The position numbers were made by a program, and so were the translations under genes. 13,736 nucleotides of DNA from Clostridia bacterium. Lineage in GTDB: Bacteria > Bacillota_A > Clostridia > Oscillospirales > CAG-382. The stretch covers positions 1-13,736 of the forward strand of contig JAFWWX010000046.1 in NCBI GenBank assembly GCA_017517985.1, written 5' to 3'. Under the pieces are notes generated by a model, which made no database searches, was not told where the DNA came from, and was given only the letters and a program-made list of their open reading frames with translations. Each line of letters opens with the position of its first letter. Position 1 is the first letter of the stretch. This document shows, piece by piece, positions 4,569 to 11,613 of this stretch.

Positions 4569-7079
4569 TCATAATGCTGACTGCTCTGTTCTGTTTATAA
4601 TGTCATCCTGCAAGGATTTTGAAAGAGTAGTAAACAAGGCACTATAGCCTGCAACACGAACAACAAGGCTCTTATATTTGTCTGGATTCTTCTGTGCGTC
4701 AAGAAGAGTTTCACGGCTGACAACATTAAACTGCATATGACTTCCCTTCATTTCAAAGTATGTCTGAACCAGAGCCGCAAAATTCTCAAGTCCGCCGTCT
4801 CCTGCCAGTGCACTGGGGTGGAACTTCATATTGAAAAGTGTTCCGTTTGATGCAATGCCGTGGTCAAGTCGCGATACAGAATTTGCGCTTGATGTAGGTC
4901 CGTTTATATCTTTACCTGCACTGGGTGATACGCCATCAGCAACGGGTGTTCCTGAAAGTCTGCCATCCGGTGTTGCTCCGGTCTGTGCACCAAGCGGTAC
5001 ATTGGCAGATACAGGATAAAGCCCTGCCTGGAAAATTCCGCCTCTCGGATTTTTGTAATTAAGAAGCGGTTTTGTATATGTATACGCTGCTTCTCTTGCT
5101 ATCGCATCAACTTCTTCTATATCATTTCCATACTTTGGAGCATCAAGAATCATCTTTTGAATATCAGCATAATGTGCATTACTGTTGTTCGCCTTTATTT
5201 CATTATAGATTCTTCCGACTATCTCATTTGTAATATTAATACCTCTTTCGGAAAGCTCCATAGCAATATGTTCAGTTAACTTTTCAGTATTGATACTGCC
5301 GTTTCCAAAGTTATTATCAAGTGCATCACGAAGTTCAGAGAGGGTAAATTTTTTCTGTTCAAATACAAGTGTTTTAATTGCATATAGTGCATCCGCTACA
5401 TTTGCAATACCAAAGCCTTGTGGACCTGTAAAATTATAGACACATCCACCCTGCTCCGGGGTCTTTCCTCTCTTTATGCAATCATCAAGCATAGATGAAA
5501 GATACGGAAGCGGACAAAGCTCTGCATGAGCTACATCTATTGCGTTATCCGCGTTAACAAGAAGTGATATACAGTAGTTCATCTGTGCCTTGTAGGCATC
5601 AAAGAAATCTTCATATGTCTTAAAACCCGAAACATCTCCGGTTTTCAAGCCTACCTGTTCTCCGTCAAACATACCGTTTGAGAACACCAGCTCCATAGGC
5701 TTTAGCATATTGAAGAAAGCTGCATCGTGCCATCCCCACGTTTTTCCTGCAACCTGAGGCTCAACACATCCGATTATATTATAATCCCTTGCTTCCTCAA
5801 TTGTAAGTCCCCTTGACATAAGTGACGGAATAATAACCTCGTCGTTGTAATATGCGGGAAGTCCTACACCTGTTCTTGTAAGTTCTGCTGCACGAATAAT
5901 AAATTCGTGTGGAGTTTTATTCCAAATACGAACAGAAAATGAAGGAGCCGGCAGCATAACATGCATAGTTGCATCTATACACATAAATGAAAGATCATTT
6001 GTTGCGTCCTCACCGTTTATATCCTGACCGCCTGCAATAAGATTCTGGAATAATGAGTAACCTGCAAAACCTTCAGCGCTCGCAGCATCACGGCACTTGT
6101 TGAGGTCATTAAACTTTATCCAGATACAGTCAATAAGCTCCTGAGCAAAATCTCTTGTAATTCTGCCTGAGTCAATATCAGCTTTATAATAAGGATACAT
6201 ATACTGGTCAAAACGCCCAGGAGATATTGAATGACCACTTGATTCAACCTGAAGAAGCATCTGAACAAACCAGAAGCTCTGACAAGCTTCATAGAAACTT
6301 TTAGCACCATTTGCAGGAACCTTTTTACAGATTTCAGAAATTCTTATAAGCTCTGCCTTGCGTTCTATGTTTGTTTCCTTTTCAGCCATTTGAGATGCAA
6401 GTGCGGAATACCTGTTTGCATATGTAATAACAGCCTTACAGCTCATAATTACAGCTTCAAGTAAAGCCTTTTTGGTAACATAATTATCGTCACCGAAATT
6501 CATTCGTGAAAGCTCCGCCTCTACCTCGCGTATAATTCCAAGATACCCTACGGCAAGGACTTTATCATATTGAACGGTTACATGACCAACACCGTTATAA
6601 AAGTAATTACCGGGAGTAAAGATATTATGCTTCATTGCAAGCTTTGCTTCAGGCGCAATCAACGATGTCGCAAGCTCGCTTGTAGTCTTTCCCTTCCAGT
6701 ATTTATATATCGTTCGCAGAGTATTCTTTGTATTTTCGGAAATATAAAACGGATCTGCGCTTCTTTTTTCCACAGTGTCAAATTCCGCTTCAAGCCATTC
6801 AAATGAAAACTCCGGAAAAACCTGACAGCTTCTCGGTGCAACTGTTGCAGAACCTACAACAAGCTCATCGGGACGTATCGTTACAGGAATGTTTTCAAGT
6901 ATATTTTTAAATGCCTTTGCACGTCTTATAACAATAGGCTCTCCTTCTGTCTGCATATAGCTTTCAGTGAGAAGCACAGCTCTGTCAGCTTCAATCTGTG
7001 GCATGCTCGAAAAAATATGTTCTTTAATTCTTTCGATTCTTGCACTTTTTTTGCATCTTAAACTGTTGTATGTAGGCAA
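4569..7079 (-). CDS. Glycyl radical 1,2-propanediol/glycerol dehydratase (BMC signature enzyme)
   Basis: An 836-residue full-length glycyl radical enzyme. The thiyl cysteine is C438 in the motif G-C-V-E-P with E440, and the radical glycine is G811 in RVAGYSA, 25 residues from the C terminus. Residues known to bind diols in B12-independent glycerol/propanediol dehydratases are all in register: H166 (GVGH), H283-S284 (SGHSIS), and D452, fourteen residues after the cysteine as in Clostridium butyricum glycerol dehydratase (C433/D447). This argues for diol dehydration rather than choline or formate-lyase chemistry. With a fuculose-type aldolase in the same locus, 1,2-propanediol is the likely substrate and propionaldehyde the product. 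The start is TTG at 7077-7079 with AAAGGA nine bases upstream; no better in-frame start exists after the promoter. No separate N- or C-terminal encapsulation extension is evident. Confidence 0.93.
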   Translation of the reverse strand: MPTYNSLRCKKSARIERIKEHIFSSMPQIEADRAVLLTESYMQTEGEPIVIRRAKAFKNILENIPVTIRPDELVVGSATVAPRSCQVFPEFSFEWLEAEFDTVEKRSADPFYISENTKNTLRTIYKYWKGKTTSELATSLIAPEAKLAMKHNIFTPGNYFYNGVGHVTVQYDKVLAVGYLGIIREVEAELSRMNFGDDNYVTKKALLEAVIMSCKAVITYANRYSALASQMAEKETNIERKAELIRISEICKKVPANGAKSFYEACQSFWFVQMLLQVESSGHSISPGRFDQYMYPYYKADIDSGRITRDFAQELIDCIWIKFNDLNKCRDAASAEGFAGYSLFQNLIAGGQDINGEDATNDLSFMCIDATMHVMLPAPSFSVRIWNKTPHEFIIRAAELTRTGVGLPAYYNDEVIIPSLMSRGLTIEEARDYNIIGCVEPQVAGKTWGWHDAAFFNMLKPMELVFSNGMFDGEQVGLKTGDVSGFKTYEDFFDAYKAQMNYCISLLVNADNAIDVAHAELCPLPYLSSMLDDCIKRGKTPEQGGCVYNFTGPQGFGIANVADALYAIKTLVFEQKKFTLSELRDALDNNFGNGSINTEKLTEHIAMELSERGINITNEIVGRIYNEIKANNSNAHYADIQKMILDAPKYGNDIEEVDAIAREAAYTYTKPLLNYKNPRGGIFQAGLYPVSANVPLGAQTGATPDGRLSGTPVADGVSPSAGKDINGPTSSANSVSRLDHGIASNGTLFNMKFHPSALAGDGGLENFAALVQTYFEMKGSHMQFNVVSRETLLDAQKNPDKYKSLVVRVAGYSALFTTLSKSLQDDIINRTEQSAL

Positions 7080-7130
7080 GAAATCACATCCTTTGCAGAA
7101 ATTTCCGTCTTTACTCGGATTCTACTTTGA

Positions 7131-7159
7131 ATTATACAACAATAATCTTTGTTTGTCAA
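7131..7159 (-). promoter_or_regulatory. Strong sigma-70/A promoter of the glycyl radical enzyme operon
   Basis: On the minus strand, consensus -35 TTGACA (7154-7159) and -10 TATAAT (7131-7136) are separated by 17 bases. The start should be near 7124, giving a leader of about 45 bases before the TTG start codon. A perfect-consensus promoter for a catabolic BMC operon implies repression or tight control through the upstream repeats. Confidence 0.85.
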
Positions 7160-7182
7160 GACAAAACAACAAATATTTTTCT

Positions 7183-7232
7183 GTTTTTCTTTGTTTTTGA
7201 CTGTATTCTTGTTGGTTTTATGTTGTTTTTTG
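7183..7232 (-). promoter_or_regulatory. Probable operator: phased GTTTT (AAAAC) array upstream of the dehydratase promoter
   Basis: On the plus strand GTTTT begins at 7183, 7193, 7215 and 7225, with a degenerate GTATT at 7203. The spacings of 10, 10, 12 and 10 bases are near-helical. The segment 7213-7232 is identical over 20 bases to 2881-2900. It ends 53 bases from the -35 box, versus 42 bases in the aldolase unit, a difference of 11 (one helical turn), so the sites face the same side of the DNA relative to the promoter. Confidence 0.5.
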
Positions 7233-7239
7233 CTAAAAA

Positions 7240-7274
7240 CAAAAAAACAAGGTATTACAGTCATCTGCAATACC
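7240..7274 (-). terminator. Intrinsic terminator after the HAD phosphatase gene
   Basis: Transcribed on the minus strand, GGTATTGCAG (7265-7274) and CTGTAATACC (7251-7260) form a 10-bp stem with one G-U pair and a 4-base loop. They are followed by TTGTTTTTTTG (7240-7250). It lies 15 bases after the phosphatase stop codon and separates that gene group from the BMC operon. Confidence 0.85.
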
Positions 7275-7289
7275 CTGCCAAAAATACTA

Positions 7290-8024
7290 TTATACAATTG
7301 AAATAAGATACTTAAGCGCATCATATCCACAATCAAATTTATGTGTGCAAACAGAAGCAAGTTCATCACATCTGTTTCCAATACAACAGGAAATCTTCGC
7401 ACTTTTAGCCATACATACATCGTTTCCCCTGTCTCCAAGAACCGCCGTATCGTATTTCGTCAACATCAGTTTCATATGGAGATCGGAAAGAGCTGTACCT
7501 TTATTAGAAAAACGGTTTACATACTGTATTATATTTGAATCTTCTTCCCAGTGGCTGCGGATTCCACAGTATTCAGGAAGATTTATTTTGTCACCAAAGG
7601 TGGTAATTTTAAATATTCTGTCTTTAATATCAAATATATTTCCGACAGCAAGAGCATTGAATCCTCTTGCCTGTGCAGGTATATCGCCGTAATAATAATT
7701 CTCAAATGCACCATGAAGTACAAATGAAAATCCTTCTTTTTTATGCCTGAAAAACATTTCTGTATCAGAGGTTTCAATTTTTCTTGCATATATAACATTG
7801 CCGTTTTTTACAGTCAGTGCTCCATCACAACAGGTAAAAAAAATTTTGTCCGCAAATTGCGGAAGAAAAGATATAAGTTCAGAATAATTTCTTCCGGAAG
7901 ATATTGCAAAGGAAACTCCTCTATCAAGTAATTCTTCTATTGCAGATATAGTGTCCGAAGACAAAGATGATTCTGTATACGGCAAAAGAGTTCCGTCAAA
8001 ATCCGATACTGCAAGCTTTATCAT
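7290..8024 (-). CDS. Cof-type HAD-superfamily phosphatase
   Basis: A 244-residue HAD hydrolase of the Cof/YbiV (C2-cap, class IIB) type. Motif I is D8-F-D10-G-T-L, motif II is the serine of SSGR (about 42-45), and motif IV is GDRGND (197-202), giving the Mg-binding acidic pair. Family members dephosphorylate sugar phosphates, nucleotides, pyridoxal phosphate or flavin phosphates; specificity cannot be assigned here. ATG 8022-8024 was chosen because GAGG lies six bases upstream and the family starts right at this point; a TTG four codons earlier would overlap it. The gene is eight bases after the DUF3006 gene and ends in a terminator, so it closes that operon. It is somewhat shorter than the typical 260-270 residues, through a compact cap domain. 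Confidence 0.88.
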   Translation of the reverse strand: MIKLAVSDFDGTLLPYTESSLSSDTISAIEELLDRGVSFAISSGRNYSELISFLPQFADKIFFTCCDGALTVKNGNVIYARKIETSDTEMFFRHKKEGFSFVLHGAFENYYYGDIPAQARGFNALAVGNIFDIKDRIFKITTFGDKINLPEYCGIRSHWEEDSNIIQYVNRFSNKGTALSDLHMKLMLTKYDTAVLGDRGNDVCMAKSAKISCCIGNRCDELASVCTHKFDCGYDALKYLISIV

Positions 8025-8032
8025 CCTGCACC

Positions 8033-8308
8033 TCAATTATCAAAAAGAGATTTCAGCTTACTACTGTTTTCTTTTTTTCTTTCAGCTGTCTTTTCTGCGT
8101 CAACTTTTATTTCGGAAATTTCACCCTTACTGTCAAATGTAAGCTCAACAATATCCCCTTCAGAAAAAGAATCACTGGAAGAATATTCTAAAGTCTCTGA
8201 ATTTGACAGATGTTCGAGTATCAATATTCCGTTTTCTATCCTGTCAACAGCGTATAATTCTTTTATACAACTGTTTCTATGCTTAAAAAAATTTATTATT
8301 TTATTCAT
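8033..8308 (-). CDS. DUF3006 family small protein
   Basis: A 91-residue protein. After a short basic N-terminal stretch (about 1-18), the sequence YAVDRIENGILILEH followed by EGDIVEL matches the DUF3006 pattern: a small beta domain with V-D-R-x-E-x-G-x-x-x-L-E. It ends in a charged, lysine-rich helix rather than a membrane segment. The function of the family is unknown. DUF3006 genes commonly sit next to ComEC-like metallo-beta-lactamase-fold hydrolase genes, as here, where the upstream gene stops 13 bases before. The ATG 8306-8308 is favoured over in-frame starts further upstream, which would overlap the preceding gene; its Shine-Dalgarno (GGAAT) is weak. Confidence 0.7.
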   Translation of the reverse strand: MNKIINFFKHRNSCIKELYAVDRIENGILILEHLSNSETLEYSSSDSFSEGDIVELTFDSKGEISEIKVDAEKTAERKKENSSKLKSLFDN

Positions 8309-8321
8309 ATCAATAATTCCG

Positions 8322-9155
8322 TTAATATGATATATGTATTTCAGAAAGCCCATCAACACCACTTACATAATGCTCTGCAGCACCAAGAGCTTCAATAAGA
8401 TGTCTTGTTTCATAATATATTTTCTCGGTTTTTGTTCCCCCCGAAATATATTCACTCGGTGTACTCCACAGACAAACATCAGGCGTCGCAAGAGCATATA
8501 TTTCAGAGAGTGCTCCACGGATTCCGTGATTTGCCATCTGTACTATGTCACAGTTAAGCTCGCTCTTATATCTTTCAAGTATTGATATACTTGCCTCTTT
8601 CATAATATCTCCGAGAAATAGTATTGAGGTACAGTACATATTGAATTTATAAACAGCACTTGTGTTGTTAACATAGTCCCTAGTGTAATCACCGTCACCT
8701 CCAGAAAAAACTCTTATCATAGTTCTGCCGAGCTTTATTCTGTCGCCGGTATGTACTGAAACAGCAGGAATTCCGCTTCCTTTTATAAGTGTATTGCAAA
8801 GTGCAACAAAGGGGGCAGAATCCGGCTCATATTTTTCCACTTTTTCAAGACTTATATGGGAATAGAATATTTTTCGTATTTTTATATCATCCGGCATATC
8901 GGCAAGAATACTCGTCAGTGCCCCTGCATGACCGGGATGAGGATGAGTAATAAACCAGGCTGTTACTTCACCGGAACACTTCTCACGTATCATATTCAAA
9001 AGAAGCTCTGCATCCTCGCTGTGTCCGCCGTCAATAACATAACTTCTTCCGTCAACAGCGTTAATTATATACCCCATTCCTGTTTTTCCTTCCAGACACG
9101 GAAGCTGCCAGAGAACATAGTCTTTATTGGGTGCTATTTTATTTTTAGGTGACAT
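8322..9155 (-). CDS. ComEC-like metallo-beta-lactamase-fold hydrolase
   Basis: A 277-residue MBL-fold protein. The first strand DGRSYVIDGG is typical of ComEC-type soluble hydrolases. The metal motif is HPHPGH (71-76), where the usual HxHxDH aspartate is a glycine. Later come LFLGDI and VQMANHGI, supplying the bridging aspartate and the last histidine seen in ComEC-like enzymes. Substrates in this group range from DNA to cyclic nucleotides and are unknown here. No membrane segments are present, so it is not the DNA-uptake channel itself. ATG 9153-9155 has AAAGGAG seven bases upstream. It is the first gene of a unit driven by the promoter at 9236-9264 and is followed by its usual DUF3006 partner. 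Confidence 0.83.
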   Translation of the reverse strand: MSPKNKIAPNKDYVLWQLPCLEGKTGMGYIINAVDGRSYVIDGGHSEDAELLLNMIREKCSGEVTAWFITHPHPGHAGALTSILADMPDDIKIRKIFYSHISLEKVEKYEPDSAPFVALCNTLIKGSGIPAVSVHTGDRIKLGRTMIRVFSGGDGDYTRDYVNNTSAVYKFNMYCTSILFLGDIMKEASISILERYKSELNCDIVQMANHGIRGALSEIYALATPDVCLWSTPSEYISGGTKTEKIYYETRHLIEALGAAEHYVSGVDGLSEIHISY

Positions 9156-9235
9156 TTCCGCACTCCTTTCAGAAAAATTGAGAATAAAAACCAACCGTTA
9201 CAAAATAATGCAACGATCGGGATAAATGCAAAATA

Positions 9236-9264
9236 AGTATAACACCACTTTGTGACTATTTCAA
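9236..9264 (-). promoter_or_regulatory. Promoter of the MBL-fold/DUF3006/HAD unit
   Basis: Minus-strand -35 TTGAAA (9259-9264) and -10 TATACT (9236-9241) are 17 bases apart, giving a start near 9229 and a leader of about 73 bases. No terminator hairpin is visible between the TrmO stop (9333) and this promoter, so upstream read-through is possible. Confidence 0.7.
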
Positions 9265-9332
9265 TAATAATTCGTTTACTTTATGAATAGCCAGTTAAAT
9301 TTGATAAATAAATACTGTCATATACAATTAGG

Positions 9333-10034
9333 TTATGTCAGTTTTGAGATTTTTGAAACGAAAAGTGTCCCTTCAGAAACAGTGAATTTTATATTATATC
9401 CATAAAACTCAAATGAGTACTCTCTGTCACCGTCTGAGATATATGCCGGCCTCGGATCCTGAGAAAGAATCCCCTTTAATTCCTCCATGTGTTCCTCCGG
9501 AAATATGCCTGTACATTCATCGTTTAATTCAATCTTCAAAAATGCAGTATCTTTTCCAGAAAAATCCGCAGCAAATCCGGATGTTGCATTATCAACTTTA
9601 TCAGAAAGAGGAAGATATGGTTTTATGTCAATAATTGGTGTACCGTCAACCATATCAGCACCTTTAACATACAGCACTGTACCACTTTCATCAGTATATC
9701 CAATTTTCTCAAGCTTTAATACAGACATTCCAATAAAATTCGGTCTAAAGGGAGATCTTGTTGCAAGCACACCCATTCTGATATTTCCTCCAAGTTTTGG
9801 CGGTCTAACTGTAGCTCCTATATTAGCACCTACATTGTCAGAAAACATCCAAAGAACCCAAATATGCGAAAAACCTTCAAGTCCTCTTGTCCAATCAGGA
9901 CCACTATACTGCTTTTCAAACACAATTTTTCCACAAAGCTCCGATACAATTCCGCTTTGTCTTGGAATTCCGAATTTTGAGGAAAATCCTGTTTGAATTT
10001 TCCCTATCGGTCTTACTTCATATTTATCATTCAT
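9333..10034 (-). CDS. trmO: tRNA (N6-threonylcarbamoyladenosine(37)-N6)-methyltransferase
   Basis: A 233-residue member of the TrmO (YaeB/TsaA, UPF0066) family, which uses SAM to methylate N6 of t6A37 in tRNA-Thr. The N-terminal RPIGKIQTGFSSKFGIPRQSG, the EGFSHIWVLWMF strand, the GGNIRMGVLATRSPFRPNFIGMS segment and DMVDGTPIIDIKPYLP are the conserved blocks of the family's SAM-binding beta-barrel. The C-terminal part matches the extra domain of full-length homologues. ATG 10032-10034 was chosen because the family begins just before RPIG and it lies one base after the Maf stop (TAATATG), implying translational coupling. Longer in-frame starts inside maf have no Shine-Dalgarno. Confidence 0.92.
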   Translation of the reverse strand: MNDKYEVRPIGKIQTGFSSKFGIPRQSGIVSELCGKIVFEKQYSGPDWTRGLEGFSHIWVLWMFSDNVGANIGATVRPPKLGGNIRMGVLATRSPFRPNFIGMSVLKLEKIGYTDESGTVLYVKGADMVDGTPIIDIKPYLPLSDKVDNATSGFAADFSGKDTAFLKIELNDECTGIFPEEHMEELKGILSQDPRPAYISDGDREYSFEFYGYNIKFTVSEGTLFVSKISKLT

Positions 10035-10035
10035 A

Positions 10036-10641
10036 TTACTTAACACTTTCATCCAAAAAAAGGTTTTCAAGAGCATCGTAGCCGAAATCCTCTTTAAGAA
10101 TTGTTATAAGTCTTGAAACAGGAAGTCCGACAACATTGTAAAAATCACCGTTTATACCGCTGACAAATGCACCTGCAACCGACTGTATACCATATCCGCC
10201 AGCCTTATCATACGGTTCGTTCGAGGCAACATAACCCTCTATCTCCCTATCGGTAAGCTCTCTGAAATATACCTCTGTTTTAACGCTTTCGCATATCTTT
10301 TTTTCACCGTAAATAATACATAGCCCGCTTATTACGCTATGCTTATTCCCGGACAGGAGTTTCATCATTTCATATGCCATTGCAGTATTCTCAGGTTTAC
10401 CTAGAATCTTATCCTCACAAAACACAAGAGTATCTGCCGCAACAATAATTGCATCAACACCCGAAGAAGCAATATGCTTTGCTTTTTTCTCTGACAGGTA
10501 TTTTACTATTTCGGACGGCTCTTTTATACTTTCCGGTATACTTTCATCAACCTCTGCAGGCATACTTTCAGCTAAAATGCCGTATTTTTTAAATAGCTCT
10601 ATTCTTCGGGGGGACTTTGAGGCAAGAATAACCTTTTTCAT
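10036..10641 (-). CDS. maf: Maf nucleotide pyrophosphatase
   Basis: A 201-residue Maf/Ham1-superfamily house-cleaning pyrophosphatase that hydrolyses non-canonical or excess nucleoside triphosphates to monophosphates. The N-terminal SKSPRR (8-13) is the phosphate-binding motif, AADT with D70 is the catalytic acid, and GKP follows at 81-83. The Y-x-K-A-G-x-Y-x-I-Q block and the G-x-x-x-N-V-V-G-L-P motif complete the family signature, with the glutamine typical of the dTTP/UTP-type enzymes. Older annotation as a septum-formation inhibitor reflects an overexpression effect. The ATG lies two bases after the DUF4321 stop, with AAAGG ten bases upstream. It is tightly packed with trmO downstream. 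Confidence 0.93.
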   Translation of the reverse strand: MKKVILASKSPRRIELFKKYGILAESMPAEVDESIPESIKEPSEIVKYLSEKKAKHIASSGVDAIIVAADTLVFCEDKILGKPENTAMAYEMMKLLSGNKHSVISGLCIIYGEKKICESVKTEVYFRELTDREIEGYVASNEPYDKAGGYGIQSVAGAFVSGINGDFYNVVGLPVSRLITILKEDFGYDALENLFLDESVK

Positions 10642-10643
10642 AA

Positions 10644-10895
10644 TTAAAGTACCTTTCTTGCTATAATAAGAGCGATAAGAACAAATATTATAGATGAAAT
10701 AGTAAGATTAATTGACAATCCAAAATCAAGTGCAAGAACTCCCAGATTAAGACTTACAGGACCGTTTGTGCCAAACTTTATCCCATAAGAGAGCCATTCC
10801 AAATATCTTACACCGCGTGCAAGTTCTCCTATAAAAGTTCCGACAACAATTCCTGATAACAACATAATAATGTAAATAAGACTCTTTGATTTCAT
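10644..10895 (-). CDS. DUF4321 family small membrane protein
   Basis: An 83-residue protein with two hydrophobic segments, about residues 7-25 and 60-80. They are separated by a stretch containing G-x-x-x-G-E-L and a Y-G-x-x-F-G-x-x-x-P-x-S-L-N-L block ending in A-L-D-F-G-L. This is the pattern of DUF4321, a small inner-membrane family of Firmicutes often found directly upstream of maf or near mreBCD. Its function is unknown. The ATG has AAAGGA six bases upstream. It overlaps nothing, and sits 24 bases after the metallopeptidase gene and two bases before maf, so it is a middle gene of the operon. Confidence 0.82.
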   Translation of the reverse strand: MKSKSLIYIIMLLSGIVVGTFIGELARGVRYLEWLSYGIKFGTNGPVSLNLGVLALDFGLSINLTISSIIFVLIALIIARKVL

Positions 10896-10919
10896 AACAA
10901 TTCCTTTCTGTAATTACTT

Positions 10920-11432
10920 TCAATATTTTAATATTTTCTCACGAGCACGAAAGTCCGGCATATACCGCCCTAATAGTTCGTAAAAATCTCTGCTGTGGTT
11001 GTGGTGCTTTATATGTATTATTTCGTGAAGCACAACATAATCAATACATTCATCGGGATAACGCATAAGAAGATACGAAAAGCACAGTGAATTTTTTCCG
11101 CTACAGCTACCAAACCGTTTTTTCGCTCCGGTTATTTTTATGCCGGTAGGATAAAAACCTGTAAGAACAGAAAAATATCTGACCTTTTCCGGAAGAATTT
11201 CTTCTGCACGTTTTTTTAGTATTACAATTTCCTCGCTGTTCGGTTCAGGATATTTCTCTTTTTTAGCAATTCGTCTTTTTATTGCATTCTCTATCCAATC
11301 CTCGTGTCGGTAAATAAGCGACATTATTTCTTCTTCGGGATATTTTACCGGCACACGGACAAGTACTTTCAGTTCGGATGTGACTTCGATTGAAACTGAA
11401 CGTCTTTTTGTTCTGATTATCTGAATATTTAA
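10920..11432 (-). CDS. YgjP-like zinc metallopeptidase (DUF45, SprT/M48-like), start uncertain
   Basis: A predicted metal-dependent peptidase with zinc motif HEIIH and a third histidine in HHNHSRDFY, as in YgjP/DUF45 proteins. The GTG at 11352-11354 gives only 144 residues, lacks a Shine-Dalgarno, and drops the family's first two strands. The frame upstream of it stays open and reads as that missing part (I-Q-I-I-R-T-K-R-R-S-V-S-I-E-V then L-V-R-V-P). A strong GGGAGG (11441-11446) lies within this extension and just after the predicted transcription start, but no ATG, GTG or TTG follows it in frame. TTA at 11430-11432 has ideal 8-base spacing; ATT at 11424-11426 is the nearest recognised rare start. 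I give the span from TTA (170 codons). First gene of the DUF4321-maf-trmO operon. Protein identity is firmer than its start. Confidence 0.75.
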   Translation of the reverse strand, partial: LNIQIIRTKRRSVSIEVTSELKVLVRVPVKYPEEEIMSLIYRHEDWIENAIKRRIAKKEKYPEPNSEEIVILKKRAEEILPEKVRYFSVLTGFYPTGIKITGAKKRFGSCSGKNSLCFSYLLMRYPDECIDYVVLHEIIHIKHHNHSRDFYELLGRYMPDFRAREKILKY

Positions 11433-11466
11433 CTTGTCCGCCTCCCAAATAATTTATTACAGTTTT

Positions 11467-11495
11467 ATTTTACTATAAAAATGCTATTATGTCAA
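11467..11495 (-). promoter_or_regulatory. Promoter of the YgjP-DUF4321-maf-trmO operon
   Basis: Minus-strand -35 TTGACA (11490-11495) and -10 TAAAAT (11467-11472), with a 17-base spacer. Transcription should begin near 11460, about 14 bases before the GGGAGG ribosome binding site. This placement is what argues that the first gene begins well upstream of the GTG at 11354. Confidence 0.78.
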
Positions 11496-11539
11496 GAAAT
11501 GATTTGTCAGTTATTGGTGTAAAAATTTTCAAAGTGTTT

Positions 11540-11568
11540 TTAAATTAAAGCATTATCTGTGATAGAAT
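11540..11568 (+). promoter_or_regulatory. Weak candidate promoter of the lipid kinase gene
   Basis: A -10-like TAGAAT (11563-11568), preceded by TGA, lies 46 bases before the kinase start codon. The best -35 at 17-base spacing is TTAAAT (11540-11545), a poor match. The region is AT-rich, so chance matches are common. The divergent layout with the promoter at 11467-11495 makes a promoter here necessary in principle. Confidence 0.4.
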
Positions 11569-11613
11569 TATGTTTGTAATTTTTTTACTTTTGTACAGAA
11601 AGGATACTGCCTT

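Noticed and set aside
4569..7079. Choline TMA-lyase (CutC) or pyruvate formate-lyase identity for the glycyl radical enzyme
   Set aside because: His166, His283-Ser284 and Asp452 match glycerol/propanediol dehydratases, and the neighbouring aldolase fits a propanediol route; PFL has a Cys-Cys pair not present here.
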